This document shows positions 33,009-44,334 of a stretch of DNA of 64,000 bases, piece after piece. Source of the stretch: Pseudogymnoascus destructans (taxonomy: Eukaryota; Ascomycota; Leotiomycetes; Thelebolales; Thelebolaceae); NCBI RefSeq assembly GCF_001641265.1, contig NW_020167530.1:682001-746000 (forward strand), written 5' to 3'. The notes beneath the pieces are model-generated. The model saw nothing but the letters and a program-made list of their open reading frames with translations. It did no database searches and had not been told where the DNA came from. Position numbers and translations under genes: made by a program. Position 1 is the first letter of the stretch, and every line of letters starts with the position of its first letter.

Positions 33009-34592
33009 ATGACCCAACCGGAGCAACCCGCGCAGCAGCTTCCGCCGATTGCGCCGCAACCGACCCAGGAGCAGCGCCCCCAGGCGCAACAGAGGCCGTC
33101 CCTAAGACCCAGATCGAGGTCTGGCTTCAGCTTCCGGAGTCACAAGTCGCAGGACAGCTATGGAAGTACGCCAAAGGTTGAGATACAGGAGACGCCGCGC
33201 GAGAAGGCTGCGCGCAGGTTGAGTACGAAGGCAGACCCTCGTTTGGCCATGTCCGAGGCCCAGCCATGTAAGTTACGAGATAGCGAGGCGCAACTAGTCG
33301 CAAAGGAGCATTTACTGATGTGCGGTAACAGCTGATATTGCCAATGACCATTCGACACGTTTGGCGTCACTGCGTGCGATTCAACATAGAGATACATATG
33401 GCCTTCCGATCGGTTAGTCCACCCCAATACTCAATGCAACGAGGACTGCATGGGCTAATTGTCAATAAAATAGCCGACCCAGATCGCTCAAATCCTACAC
33501 GAAGCAGGTGGGAGAGGCCGCTCGATACAATTAGATCCTTTGAGGCAGCTATAGATGGCAATTATGCCCGGAAATCAGGACGTTATGGTAAGCCCCCATT
33601 AAATTTCGTGAACTCAATTTTTTCAGTTCTTTTACTGACTTCGAATGCAGATGGGGCGATAGAATCTCGCCGCTCAAGTTACTACGGAGGTATGTCAATA
33701 AGCGGCCTTTCTTTGGGCGCGTTGTCTCGTATTCCTGCAAATGATGCTATTTATGGTGTGGCTCATGCCATCACTGTAAATCACGAGCAAGAGAGTAGGG
33801 TTTGTGCATTGGCCCACTCGCTGTCAACCGCGGTATATATTTCCACAGCGTGGAAATATATACCGCGGAAATATTTATGCCGTTGCTAGTTGGGTGATCG
33901 CACTCTTGTTTTATTTATCGTGAAGGCGGTTCAGATAGGCGGCTAACAGGCGATTTTCTATAGGATCCACTATGGGACCCAGGAACCATCAAGGCAATGG
34001 TTATGGCGGACGAGGCCAGTCTTACCGGAACGATGGGTATGCAAATGGCAATGGGTCCAGGCCCGACAGCTATTACTACGACAACAATAACAGTAAGAAT
34101 GGTTATTTCCCAAATCGCTCACGTTACCCTCGCAATGACTTGGAGCCGGCCCTGAACACCATGGCTGGTGTCTACCCGCCAAATGGCAACGCGCAATCAT
34201 ATGAGACGGTAACCACAGCTGCCGGAAGCGGCAGTTCTGCGGAGCCCCTTGGATACAGCACCGATCCAAGCAGTGACAACAGCTCATTTGACAGAGTCGC
34301 CCCGATCTCAAAGGCTGACTACGGTAACAACTCTCCGTCAAACGGACAGTATGGTTATCAAAGCAACCAGCAGCAATACCCCGTAGGAGGCGTCCAGCAG
34401 GGCCATCAGGCAGCCGGATACCCATCTCAGAAAAACGGCCCCCTGCCGCCGGTCAAGGACAGAGAACCCCCGCGCGTCCCAATCAAACTGGGTAAATCCG
34501 CCCCAGGGGCACCGACGCAGCAATACGATCCCCCCAAGGCCGCGCCGGACAAGCCCAAGAGCTGGTTCTCGAAGCGATTTAGCAAATCCTAG
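33009..34592 (+). CDS. DUF2406-type fungal protein, function unknown
   Basis: Five exons: 33009-33267, 33332-33412, 33474-33587, 33651-33689 (39 nt) and 33964-34592; 373 residues. The N-terminal third carries the conserved block AMSEAQPSDIANDHSTRLAS, LRAIQHRDTYGLPIADPDRS, NPTRSRWERPLDTIRSFEAA, which I recognise as the DUF2406 family of ascomycetes. The rest is Asn/Gly/Tyr/Gln-rich and disordered (YYYDNNNSKNGYFPN), ending in a basic tail PKSWFSKRFSKS that could contact membranes. No catalytic motif. Intron 4 (33690-33963) is longer than the others and contains a perfect 41-bp palindrome. Confidence 0.8.
33828..33868. repeat. Perfect 19-bp-stem palindrome within an intron
   Basis: CCGCGGTATATATTTCCAC, 3-nt spacer AGC, then its exact reverse complement. 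It sits in intron 4 of the DUF2406-type gene and can form a stable RNA hairpin or DNA cruciform. Confidence 0.95.
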
Positions 34593-35162
34593 AGGATCCG
34601 ATCTTGACATGCTTTAGGATGGGAGTTTTTTTCTTATGGTAATGTCTTTATGTGAAAGATACGGGGTTTGCACATGAAGATTGGGACTTTATGGCTGGGC
34701 TAGAAGCTATATTTTTTATTTATTTTTCTGCAACTTTGATTCGTCATTTGTTGACACAGCGGCGTTTCGGGAAGAGATTCTTTGTATTGGAATATAGGGA
34801 GGTTTTTCGCTGGGGGGGCAGCGACTTGCTGCCAAAAGTGATAACACGAACCACGGCTACTACTTACTACTACCATAGGTAATTCAGTCTTCTTCCACAG
34901 GCAACAGCGGGAAATTTGCAAGCGGGAATGGGATATATAACAGGGAAAACACTCTTGTCTAGCATCAAGATTCGATTATAACTTCTGATATGTTTTGCTC
35001 TTTATGAAACATAACAAGCAAACAGCGAGGCTCAGATTGATAAAGTTTTGCTTGTTTTCATAATAATACACAAAAATTCCCTTTTCAGTTTTCTACCTTG
35101 CAACGCCTAAACTATGCACATATTGTCGTAGAGAAGAAATCCAAAGCTGCTGAAAGCACCAC
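34593..35162. other. Intergenic between convergent DUF2406-type and VMA21 genes
   Basis: AT-rich; no gene seen. Confidence 0.5.
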
Positions 35163-35676
35163 TCAGCGCCCTTTCTTCTCCCGCTCTGCGGCCTCGATGG
35201 CCTCGCTTTGGTCTTCTCGCATGGCTACGATGATGTAGCCCACCAGCACCACGTTAGCCATGATCGCAGCTGTGGCGCCTGCGAATGTCGAGTTGCCTAA
35301 TACTGTTAGCCCAAACTCTTTCACACACTACATACTATAAAGAGAACAATAATAGGACCCTTGCGGGGAGCCTAAAACGTGAGAAGGGGAGGGGCGTACC
35401 AGAGAACACCAAATCCAGCGTCAGGAAGTAGGAGCCAATTGGCACGACGACCATAGCAAAGGTGAAGGCGAGGAGCTTGACGATAACATGCCTGGTGCTT
35501 GGTTAGTTACTGCCACTGTGTATTATGCGATACTAGGATGGGGTGGAAGAGGGGGGGACCCACATTGGCACAGCAGGAGCAGTAATAGACGGCTGTCCCA
35601 GCGGCTGCTTGAAATCTTCAGCACCGCCGGTCTTTTCCCCAGTTGCCGGGACTGCGTTAGAGCGTCGTGTCGCCAT
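35163..35676 (-). CDS. VMA21: V-ATPase assembly protein VMA21
   Basis: Three exons on the minus strand: 35676-35564, 35491-35400 and 35296-35163; 112 residues. After a polar N-terminus (MATRRSNAVPATGEKTGG) come two membrane hairpins: VKLLAFTFAMVVVPIGSYFL and ATAAIMANVVLVGYIIVAM. The tail EAEREKKGR-type end (AAEREKKGR) is basic and could serve ER retrieval. The spacing and the segment SGNSTFAGATAA are typical for Vma21, an ER chaperone that assembles the V0 sector of the vacuolar proton pump. Divergent from FUN30 with 512 bp between starts. Confidence 0.94.
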
Positions 35677-36188
35677 TATATCTATCAAACCAAGGGATCC
35701 TGATAATTGGAATTGGTGGTGAAGAGAGAGAGGAGAGAGACGTTGGTGATAAGGCTGCGAGGCTGCTAAACTCACTCGCGTGGCTTTGCGGCCCTAACTT
35801 AGTCCGCTGACTGCGCGTCGCAGTCGCGTAGAGTGGACGGAGCGCGTTAGAACAGACGAACGGGCCGGTTTTACTTAGCGCGGGTTTTCTGGCAGAGGCG
35901 AATTATCGCCATAGTGGGAAGGGCGGTTCACAGTCGTTTTTGGTTTTTGGGATAAGAAATACACATTTTTTGCTGCGGACTGAGCACGATTTTTGATTAA
36001 AGAGAGGAAAGGCAGCTAAAGGGGGATTTGTTTGAGCTGCATTTGAGACTGGATTGAAGGGGTTTGTGGGGGGCTGCGAGAGGAGTTTTCTTTTTGAGAC
36101 TTTGTTTCGCTGGGATAGCTGATCTTGCGCCCCTTAACGTTAATTCTCTTCTCTGGTTATTCTACCTGCCACATTCACCGCCGCAACC
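35677..36188. promoter_or_regulatory. Divergent promoter region, VMA21 / FUN30
   Basis: 512 bp between opposing starts; no specific site assigned. Confidence 0.5.
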
Positions 36189-39100
36189 ATGGCTCGAGCC
36201 ACGGATAACCACACGCGACAGAGCACATTAACTAACTACGTGAAGCACAGCCCCGATCGAATCCAACCCTCTCGACCACCACCACACCAGCCGGAGACCA
36301 TGGCGTTCCCCAACGTCACCTCCAGTGACCCACCATCCGTCCCAGACTCTCCAGCAGCGAAGCGTCAGAAGACGGTAGGGGGATACCAAGGAAACGGCTA
36401 TAATTCCGCTGACGATAGTGGCGATGACCTCTTCGAGGGGATCGTGCCGGAATCGAAGCACTTCACGCAGCCGACGCAGATTATCGATGCCTCGGCGCCG
36501 GGGTTCAATCTAGGCGGCACCAGAGAAGAAGTCCTTGTGCCTGCATCGTCGCCGTTTGCTGGGAACTCGAGGAGTAGCCCGCCACAGCAGAATGCACCGG
36601 GGCGCATTGCGTCGTTGATGGCGCCCGCGGGAACTGCGTTTAAGGTGCCGAATGGTGTGCAGAAGGAGCCTACGAAGACGAAGGTCATTGACCTCGACGA
36701 GAACGACGGACCGACTTACCAAGGCGGGAGTTCGGATGACGAGATCCAGGATTCGGCGGCGGATATCAAGCCCTCTATCTTCAAGGCGAGGAGCAAGATT
36801 ACTTTTGGTAGCCCGTTGGGTTCTGGTGGTCCTAGCTTTAGGGATCTCATATCGACGTTCAAGCCACAGGCGTCGACGACGGCGATGTTTGAGAGGGAGG
36901 GTTCGCTGAATGGGGTTAAGCGGAAGACTCCAATGCAGAATGGACCGGCGAGGGCTCTGCCGACTGGGACTGATTATGGGATCGAAGATATTCACGATCT
37001 TGTGCTACGACGCAAAGTCGAGCGGGTCGTGAAGGTTGCTCCTCAGGCTAAGATCTACCAGATCGTGGATTGCATTATCAAGTGCCATGGCAGGGTTGAC
37101 GACGCCACCGAGATGGTCTTTGATATTCTTGAGGTCATTGAAATCAACTCCGACGACGATAGCAAGAAGGGTGTTGCGAAGCCAAAGGCCCAGCCAGTGG
37201 AAGTGGCGGAGCCGCAGATGAGACGTCAGCTTAAACAGCCTATTGCATCTATCCAGGAGAGGTATTCGTCAACGCAGTACCAGAAGATGGTCCCGCTTGT
37301 ACCAACTTCACCGGTGGCTGTGACGCCCCCGAAGCCGAAGAGGAAGTTGATGCAGGGGCGCCGAAACCCGGATCCTTCGCCGAAGAAGCAGATCCCAGAG
37401 AAAATACAAGAGGTTGAAGAGATTATTCTGTCCGATGCTGAAGATTACGATTCTGATGCTGCTTCTGAGGAGGAGGATAACCCTGAACTGGAGGGTCGCG
37501 TCCTGAGCTTCCTTAATAAGTGTAGCAAGGGCGACCTCATCGATTTGGCAAATATCAAGCCCGACGTCGCGGAATTCTTCCTATCAAAGCGTCCGTTTGG
37601 GAACTTGGATAGTGCCAGGGAAGTTTCCAATGCAAAGGAAACGAAGACTGGAAGGCAGAGCGCCAGAGGTCCTATTGGGGATAGAATTGTCGATACCTCA
37701 ATGAGCATGATGTCGGGATACGAGGCTGTCGATGCGCTTGTTGCTACGTGCTCGGAGCTGGGCAAGCCGCTTACTGAAGAGATGACTAGATGGGGATTTG
37801 ATGTCAATGGTGCTGCGAAGGGAGGTGAACTGGAAATGGTCTCGCTGGAGGAGGATCTCCATGACTCAGGTCTGGGGACACAGAGCAGCAAGTCGACGTC
37901 GGAAGTTGATGATGATGATGTCAGGGCCGTGTCGAAGAAGGGGAAGAATAAGTTCCTGAAGAAACCGGAGAAGATGGCTAGTACTCTTGTCTTGAAGGAC
38001 TACCAGCTTGTTGGGTTGAATTGGTTGGCGCTTCTGTATAAATACAAGTTGAGCTGTATTTTAGCTGACGATATGGGGCTCGGTAAGCTATTCTGATATC
38101 CTCTACTCGTTCTCTGCTAACAGTGAATAGGGAAAACCTGCCAGGTCATTGCCTTTCTGTCACATCTTGCCGAGACCGGAGAGACCGGCCCTCATTTGGT
38201 CATCGTCCCACCGTCGACGTTGGAGAACTGGCTGCGAGAATTTGCAAACTTTGCACCAGAGTTAGTTGTCGAGCCTTATTATGGCAACCAAAAAGAGCGC
38301 CAGGATATCGCAGAACGCATCCTTGATGCGCGCGATGAAGTCAATGTCGTCGTCTCCACATATGAATTTGCTGCCAAAAAAGAGGACAACAGGTTCATGC
38401 GAAGGTTGAAGCCGAATGCATGCGTTTACGACGAGGGCCACGTTTTGAAGAATCCAAAGTCTCTGAAGTATCAGGGATTAATTAAGATTCCAGCCCAGTT
38501 CAGGCTCCTGCTCACCGGCACGCCGCTGCAGAACAACCTAATGGAACTTGCAGCTTTGCTCGGCTTTATCCTACCAGATATTTTCCGCGAGCGTCAAGAA
38601 GATCTAGAGTTCATTTTCAAGCACAAAGCATCCACCCGCGACGCCGACCACGCGGCACTTCTCTCAGCCCAGCGAATCGCCCGCGCGAAATCGATGCTTA
38701 CGCCCTTCGTCCTCCGGCGCAAGAAGGCTCAAGTGCTAAAGCATATGCCCGCCAAGATTTGCAAGGTGGAATACTGCGATATGCACCCCTCCCAAGCCGA
38801 AATCTACAACGGACTCCGCGGCCGAGCGCGTGAGCGCGCCCAGCTCCGACTCTCAGGCGGCAAGGCCCCCAATGATGGGGAGAACAACCCTCTCATGCAG
38901 CTGCGCAAAGCGGCCATCCACCCCATGCTCTTCCGCCGCCACTTCACCGACGACAAACTCGAGAAGATGGTGGATCTCCTGAGGAGACAGGCGCCGGATG
39001 AGTTCTCCCAACCACGAGACAAGATCCTGATGGAGATGAAGCTTCTGCAGGATTACTACCTCCACACGTGGTGTCTCCGATACCCTTGCATCAAGAAATT

Positions 39101-39677
39101 CGACACCCCCAACCTCACCTGGATGAACAGCGGCAAAGTCGACGCCCTCGTCCGCCTCGTCAAGCAGTACAAAGCGAACGGCGACCGTGTCCTCGTCTTC
39201 TCGCAGTTCACGCTGGTGCTTGACATCATCGAGGCAGTCTTCCAGACCGAACTCATCCAGCACACCCGCTTCGACGGCGCTACAAAGGTCAACGAGAGAC
39301 AGACTCTCATCGACGACTTCCGCGACGATGAAACTATCACTGCGTTCCTCCTCAGCACTGGTGCAGGCGGAACAGGCGTTAACCTGATGTATGCCAACAA
39401 AGTCATCATCTTTGACAGCTCCTTCAATCCTCAGGATGATATCCAGGCCGAGAATCGCGCGCATCGCGTGGGCCAGACGAGGGAGGTTGAGGTGGTGAGG
39501 TTAGTTACTAAGGGCACGATTGAGGAGCAGATATATGCGCTTGGGCAGAGCAAGTTGGAGCTGGATAATAAGGTGTCCGGGGAGGAGGATATGGAGATTA
39601 AGGGCGAGCAGATGGTGGCGAGGATGCTGTTGCAGGAGGATGGTCAGGTTACGCCTACTAGTAATGCTGAAGCTTAG
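36189..39677 (+). CDS. FUN30: SNF2-family chromatin remodeller, FUN30/SMARCAD1 type
   Basis: Exons 36189-38082 and 38131-39677; 1146 residues (yeast Fun30 1131). The N-terminal 600 residues are disordered and acidic in part, with a CUE-like ubiquitin-binding segment at about 270-320 (VVKVAPQAKIYQIVDCIIKC). The ATPase starts near 595 (LKDYQLVGLNWLALLYKYKL). The P-loop DDMGLGKT contains the intron within Gly632, and the Walker B box DEGH is at 732-735, the Fun30-specific form. The helicase C domain has SGKVDALVRLVKQY and the ATP-closing motif HRVGQTREVEVVRL. The family slides or edits nucleosomes and acts in DNA-end resection and silencing. The start of the protein (QSTLTNYV) resembles an incomplete PCNA-binding box. 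Confidence 0.95.
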
Positions 39678-40150
39678 ACTGCGGTCGGGGTGTTATGAAG
39701 AGAAGGGGGATTGGTATATTTTGGGGTGGGTTAAAGGGCATCAAAAGCAAAATGGGTTGGTTGGTGCACTCATGCTCGTGAGACGGTTATGTCTACTGGC
39801 TTTATCGTGTGAATGGCTATAGATATAGATATAGATTCAAGCGCTCCTGCATAGATACAGATAATAGAAGAATAGAGCCTATATGGCTATCGACCATATT
39901 CTCTCTCCACAGTATAAACCAGTGACGATGTTGTGTTTCCTGGATCAGCGAGAGATCCTATAAGAATGAAATTTGCTTCTTTGTCCTACAAACTCCACGC
40001 ACGTATCTACGGGTGTATACAATTTCTTCCCTCTCTCAATACATCCAAAAGCTCAATCTCTTGACCATTCATGTATCGAAAGCAAAACGCCATCGCTCCC
40101 CACGAAGTATATATATATCCCGCCCTTTCCCCTCCACTAATTCCACAAGC
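39678..40150. other. Intergenic between convergent FUN30 and PEX4
   Basis: No gene seen; 3' regions. Confidence 0.5.
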
Positions 40151-40778
40151 TTATTTCCCCTCATACCGCCCCCAAGTCTCCGCCGCCGCCCACCGAACAA
40201 GACTCTCGGCCCCCACGGCATCACCACTCCTCAACAGCGCCGCGATATCCACATTCAGCGGGCTGTCCACCCCGGGGTTCGCAAGCATGAGCGCTACAGC
40301 CTCGACGGTCTTCTCGAGGGTGTAGGCTGGGGACCAGTTATCCTTTAGGAGGTCGAGGCAGACTTCGCCCGTCTGTTTTTCAATTAGCCACCATATCCCC
40401 CATCCGCAGTTCCGCGACCAAAAATGTACATACCTCGAAATCAACATTGCTCCCCACAACCCTCGTCCTAAACCTCACCTTCGGCGGCGCATTCGGATAC
40501 GCCTCAGGCACCTCAATCTCCAACAGCCATCTCCCCTCCTCATACCCCCCCCCCAACCCCCTCCCCTTAACAACCGCCTCCCACTTAAACAAATCATCCG
40601 TATCAACCGGTTCGAGCCGCTCTATCGCGCTTCCATCGCTGCTGGGGCGGGGGCCGAGGGATTGCAAGGCGGAGAGCTCGGCGTGGAGACGCTTGAGGGG
40701 GGAGCGGGCGGGGGGGGGCATAGTGGTGCGGGCGGTGTGGAAGGAGGTGTTGCTTGGTGCTTTGGAGGAGGGCGGCAT
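40151..40778 (-). CDS. PEX4: Peroxin-4, peroxisomal ubiquitin-conjugating enzyme
   Basis: Two exons on the minus strand, 40778-40434 and 40372-40151; 188 residues. The UBC fold starts near residue 28 (LKRLHAELSAL) with the Pex4-like block IERLEPVDTDDLFKWEAVV and LLEIEVPEAYPNAPPKVRFR. The HPN motif usual in E2 enzymes is replaced by NVDFETG, as in Pex4. The catalytic cysteine is in EVCLDLLKDNWSP. The C-terminus DSPLNVDIAALLRSGDAVGA is typical of Pex4. It ubiquitinates the import receptor Pex5 at the peroxisome for recycling. A second in-frame ATG at residue 20 is an equally possible start. Confidence 0.9.
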
Positions 40779-41430
40779 GGGAATTTGAGGTGGTGTGTTT
40801 GGTGGAGGTGGATTGGGGAATTGGTGGTGGTGATGGTGGTGATGGTGGTGATTTGGGGGGTTTTCATGTGAGGTGCGTCAGTTGGGGGGGCGGAGCTTAC
40901 CGAGCTGCTGACGGTAGGGTGACGGTTGGTGCCGGGGCATGTGTACGGGAGTAGAGGATGGATGGGATGTATCACTATTCATGGCATATTTTGGTCACTG
41001 ATCTGCACGATTGATTTACACATGTAAAGTATCATTGTTATGCACACTCGCTCTACAGATATAACATGAAGAGAGCATCTTATTTATAGCCCTTTCGCCG
41101 CCCACTCTCAGTAATGCACAAAAAATCTAATGATTTAAAAAAGGAAGAACGCCAGGATACCGGGAACCAGGGAAACAGGAACAAAAACACAATCCGCAGG
41201 AGTTCGTTATGAAAGTCGTTTTATATCCATATTCCCAAAGTTGGAATTGTTTGTTTAAAAATCGAGAAAAGTGTCGATTTTTTCAGTGTTGTTGATGCTT
41301 CAAAGTCGCACGCACGCTTGCTTTGCTCGCTCGTGTTGTGTTGCAAATATGTAGGTGGTGAGGGTCTTCGCATAATTAGGGAGCAAAAAACGAATCCCCC
41401 ACTCTCTCTCTCTCTTCCTCCACTCAATGC
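40779..41430. other. Intergenic, PEX4 promoter side
   Basis: Includes a G/T-rich (GGTGGT)n-like tract at about 40820-40855; no gene. Confidence 0.5.
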
Positions 41431-44334
41431 TCATGCTTCTCGTGCCTCTGAGGATTCCGACTTGCTCGGTTTCCAAAACTGCATCATGCGGCTAAGACGC
41501 TTCCCCTTGCTCTCCTTCTTCGACTCGGGGAAGTCATCAGCGCTCTCTTCAATGTAGAGCTTGCTCTTCTCTCCGTGCGAGCTGAGGAGGCGCGAGAGAC
41601 TAGCAATGCTAGACCGCTTGCGGTTCACAGTCGGGTTGGAAAGCGAGGCCGGTCGCTGTCCGTTTCGGAATTGAGGGTTTCCGAGGCCAGGGTTCATCAT
41701 GCTCTCTCGAATCATGGTGGGGTTGCTGCTAGTCAAGGATGGGACCTCGTCCACGGACATGCGAATCTCAGGGCCCGGCTCGCCGAGCCAGAGAGGGTTG
41801 AAGCCCGGCTCATCGAGAATCGAAGACGGGGCGGTCGACATTCTGCGGGCGTCGTAGGAAACGGGCGAACGCGGAGATGGAAAAGGCGATTGGAAGGTCG
41901 AATTGGGTGTGGTTGGTGTGAGATACGGTGGTTGGATAGAGTATGGTTGCATATCCATTGGCGCGAGATCTTTGGACGCAACCGCTCGGAATGGTGGCGT
42001 GGAGGTGCTGGACGATTTTGAGCTCGAAATCGGTCTTGTGATGATAGTATCATCTCCAATCCTTGGAGATGGGTTGAGGTCCTCCATTATAAAGGTCTCT
42101 CTCAATGGGCTCACTGATCGGGCAGAATTCATGCTCGATGCAGTTTGCAATTGGAAGCCTTCACCCTCGCTCAAAGCGCTGGTCTTTCTCTTCAGGCCTC
42201 GCTGCGAATTACTGCCTTGGTCCAGAGTCCAGTCCATGACGTTATCATGGCCGCTCTCTGCATCAACGACCTTAATCTCAATTCCAAGACCAGAGGATTC
42301 TTCATCCTCGGCCCTGATTGTGGAGCCCTTGTGTGACACAGTTTTGACCTCTTCCCAGTCTTCATCCTCTTCATCTTCCTCGAACACATCCTCCATGGTA
42401 GAGCTACTCCCGATATGGTGAAGGCCAAAGCGTGGGTTCTCAGATGCAACCATCTCAGGAGCACTTTCAGTGCGTCTGTGGTAGTGCAGGCCTGGCCCCT
42501 TGAACCCGGTCATGCCTGCAGCGCTGTGCATTCTTCTCTTGGTTTGGCCAAAAGACTTTTGTGATGACTCCCATTCCAGGTCATGGCTAGTTGGAGTATT
42601 GAAAGGGCCAAGAGCAGCATCGAGATCTATGATTGGGCTCATAGTCTCATCATCTTGTGGAGCGACATGTCTTGGTCTCCAATTGGCGAAGTCGGTTCGA
42701 GTACTTGGAGCGGTTTGTTGAGGAGTAACTTCCTCCGTTGTCTGTTCTGGCATCTCAGCCTGGGATGGAAGGGCATACTCCGTTGTATCGTAGGTAGCAG
42801 GCTCATAATTTCGCAGAGGAGGCGTAGGAGATTTTCTACTAAGCCCCTTGTGCTTGGAGCTTCGGGGCTTCCCTTTGCGCGATAGAATAGAACCGGCCCA
42901 AGATTTGACTTTCTTCTGTTTCTTGCTGGGCTTCCTGGTCATAGAAGTTTTGCGAGTGACTTTGGGCATTCCCTCAGTGGGGTCTGCGTCCTCATGTGCA
43001 GACTGAAGCTTCTTTGGTGAAGGGGCAGGGCCGCTGAACTTCTCTCGTGTCATGTTAGATGACGAGACACTGACTGGGCGGGATTGATTTGGAGGCACAT
43101 CACTAAGGGGGTAGTCATGCTGGTTGAAGAAGAAATACCGTTTTGCGGCAGTTCGGGGCGTAAGAGGCAAGTCCTCGCCGTTTGCTTCCTCCGACATAGA
43201 AGGGTCGGAGTTCCTTCTCCTAACTGACCCGGTCTCTTCCAAGAAGTGGCCTTGGCTTGATGCACCAAGAACTGGTCCGGCTGTACTCGGACGATGCTCG
43301 TCCGGTTTGCGGCTTGTAGCTGGATTTGGGAGACCCCGCTGTTGCTCCTTTGATGGCGGGCTCGCGGCTGCGAGGGAGATGACCGAAGAGAGACTGCCAG
43401 TGGCCGAATGGCCTTGACGCACTGTCATAGTGCTCGAAGCATCGCTTGAGACTAGGGACAGAGGGCGGGGTATAAACTCGACGTTATCAGAAAAGCCCAC
43501 TCTGGTTGTCTTTGGGAGACGTGCTGTAGCAGCCGCTAGGATTGGCGGTGTTGTAACCGTATCGGATGCTTTCGCATTTTCCAATCCGGATTGTATAGCG
43601 TTGTCCAGGGAGGTCGCCAATGCTACATCCGATTGTGCCTCTGAAGGGCTGGTTGGAGCGCTACCACCGAGAGGAGCAGCTGCCGGCATTTGCGGTTTCA
43701 TGATTGCGGACAGATCGTGGCATGAAATGGCTGCAGATCGTCTGTGAGCATGGCCTCGTCTGCCACCAGGAGGGCCAGAAGGCACGCTTGGGTTAGGTGG
43801 GGAGAGGTGCCCCTCTGTTTTTGTTGGGCTGGTGCTGAGAAGACTGCCCGCTCCGGTCTTGCCGTCTCCCCCGATGAACTCACTGCCTCCTCTTCTGTGC
43901 CCAGCTGGCCTTGAAGGTATTGGTCTGCCACCCGTAGCTGACATGGGTGACAGTGGGGGACTGTAGATGCCCGAGTCCAGTGTTGCAGCAGCCGTTGGGT
44001 TGAACGAGAAGCTTGGGAGAGGCGGGGGTGCAGATCGGCCTCCACCAAGCTGAAAGTCCTGGTTGAGTCCTGACTGCTTGGGGAGGTCGTATGCGGATTG
44101 GGGCCTACGTCCAGCTCGAGAGAAGGGTGATGGTGTAAATGCTGGACGAGCGGGGAAGACGAAGGGAGGGTTCGGAAGAGGTCCGTCGGTGCTCGGGTGG
44201 TCATCCAGAGGGAAGACTGGCGACCGAGGAGAGTCGGAGGGTTCGGCGTACATGCTGTAAGATGTTTGCCCGTCTTCGTTGCTGAAGGGTATGCTGGGGT
44301 GTGATCCATGGTTGCTGGAGGTGATGGTCGCCAT
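41431..44334 (-). CDS. Large Ser/Pro-rich fungal protein
   Basis: One exon of 967 codons; start set at ATG 44334 (MATITSSNHGSHPSIPF) because the frame upstream opens only with GTG. No globular domain is evident. Conserved-looking islands are NPPFVFPARPAFTPSP, GGRRGHAHRRSAAISCHDLS, TAAKRYFFFNQHDYPLSD and a basic C-terminus (KRLSRMMQFWKPSKS) after KRSSIASLSRLLSSHG. Many S/T-P sites suggest phosphorylation. I recall fungal orthologues annotated as 'cell wall proline rich protein', but there is no signal peptide or GPI site, so a wall location is doubtful. Function unknown. Confidence 0.75.
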   Translation of the reverse strand: MATITSSNHGSHPSIPFSNEDGQTSYSMYAEPSDSPRSPVFPLDDHPSTDGPLPNPPFVFPARPAFTPSPFSRAGRRPQSAYDLPKQSGLNQDFQLGGGRSAPPPLPSFSFNPTAAATLDSGIYSPPLSPMSATGGRPIPSRPAGHRRGGSEFIGGDGKTGAGSLLSTSPTKTEGHLSPPNPSVPSGPPGGRRGHAHRRSAAISCHDLSAIMKPQMPAAAPLGGSAPTSPSEAQSDVALATSLDNAIQSGLENAKASDTVTTPPILAAATARLPKTTRVGFSDNVEFIPRPLSLVSSDASSTMTVRQGHSATGSLSSVISLAAASPPSKEQQRGLPNPATSRKPDEHRPSTAGPVLGASSQGHFLEETGSVRRRNSDPSMSEEANGEDLPLTPRTAAKRYFFFNQHDYPLSDVPPNQSRPVSVSSSNMTREKFSGPAPSPKKLQSAHEDADPTEGMPKVTRKTSMTRKPSKKQKKVKSWAGSILSRKGKPRSSKHKGLSRKSPTPPLRNYEPATYDTTEYALPSQAEMPEQTTEEVTPQQTAPSTRTDFANWRPRHVAPQDDETMSPIIDLDAALGPFNTPTSHDLEWESSQKSFGQTKRRMHSAAGMTGFKGPGLHYHRRTESAPEMVASENPRFGLHHIGSSSTMEDVFEEDEEDEDWEEVKTVSHKGSTIRAEDEESSGLGIEIKVVDAESGHDNVMDWTLDQGSNSQRGLKRKTSALSEGEGFQLQTASSMNSARSVSPLRETFIMEDLNPSPRIGDDTIITRPISSSKSSSTSTPPFRAVASKDLAPMDMQPYSIQPPYLTPTTPNSTFQSPFPSPRSPVSYDARRMSTAPSSILDEPGFNPLWLGEPGPEIRMSVDEVPSLTSSNPTMIRESMMNPGLGNPQFRNGQRPASLSNPTVNRKRSSIASLSRLLSSHGEKSKLYIEESADDFPESKKESKGKRLSRMMQFWKPSKSESSEAREA

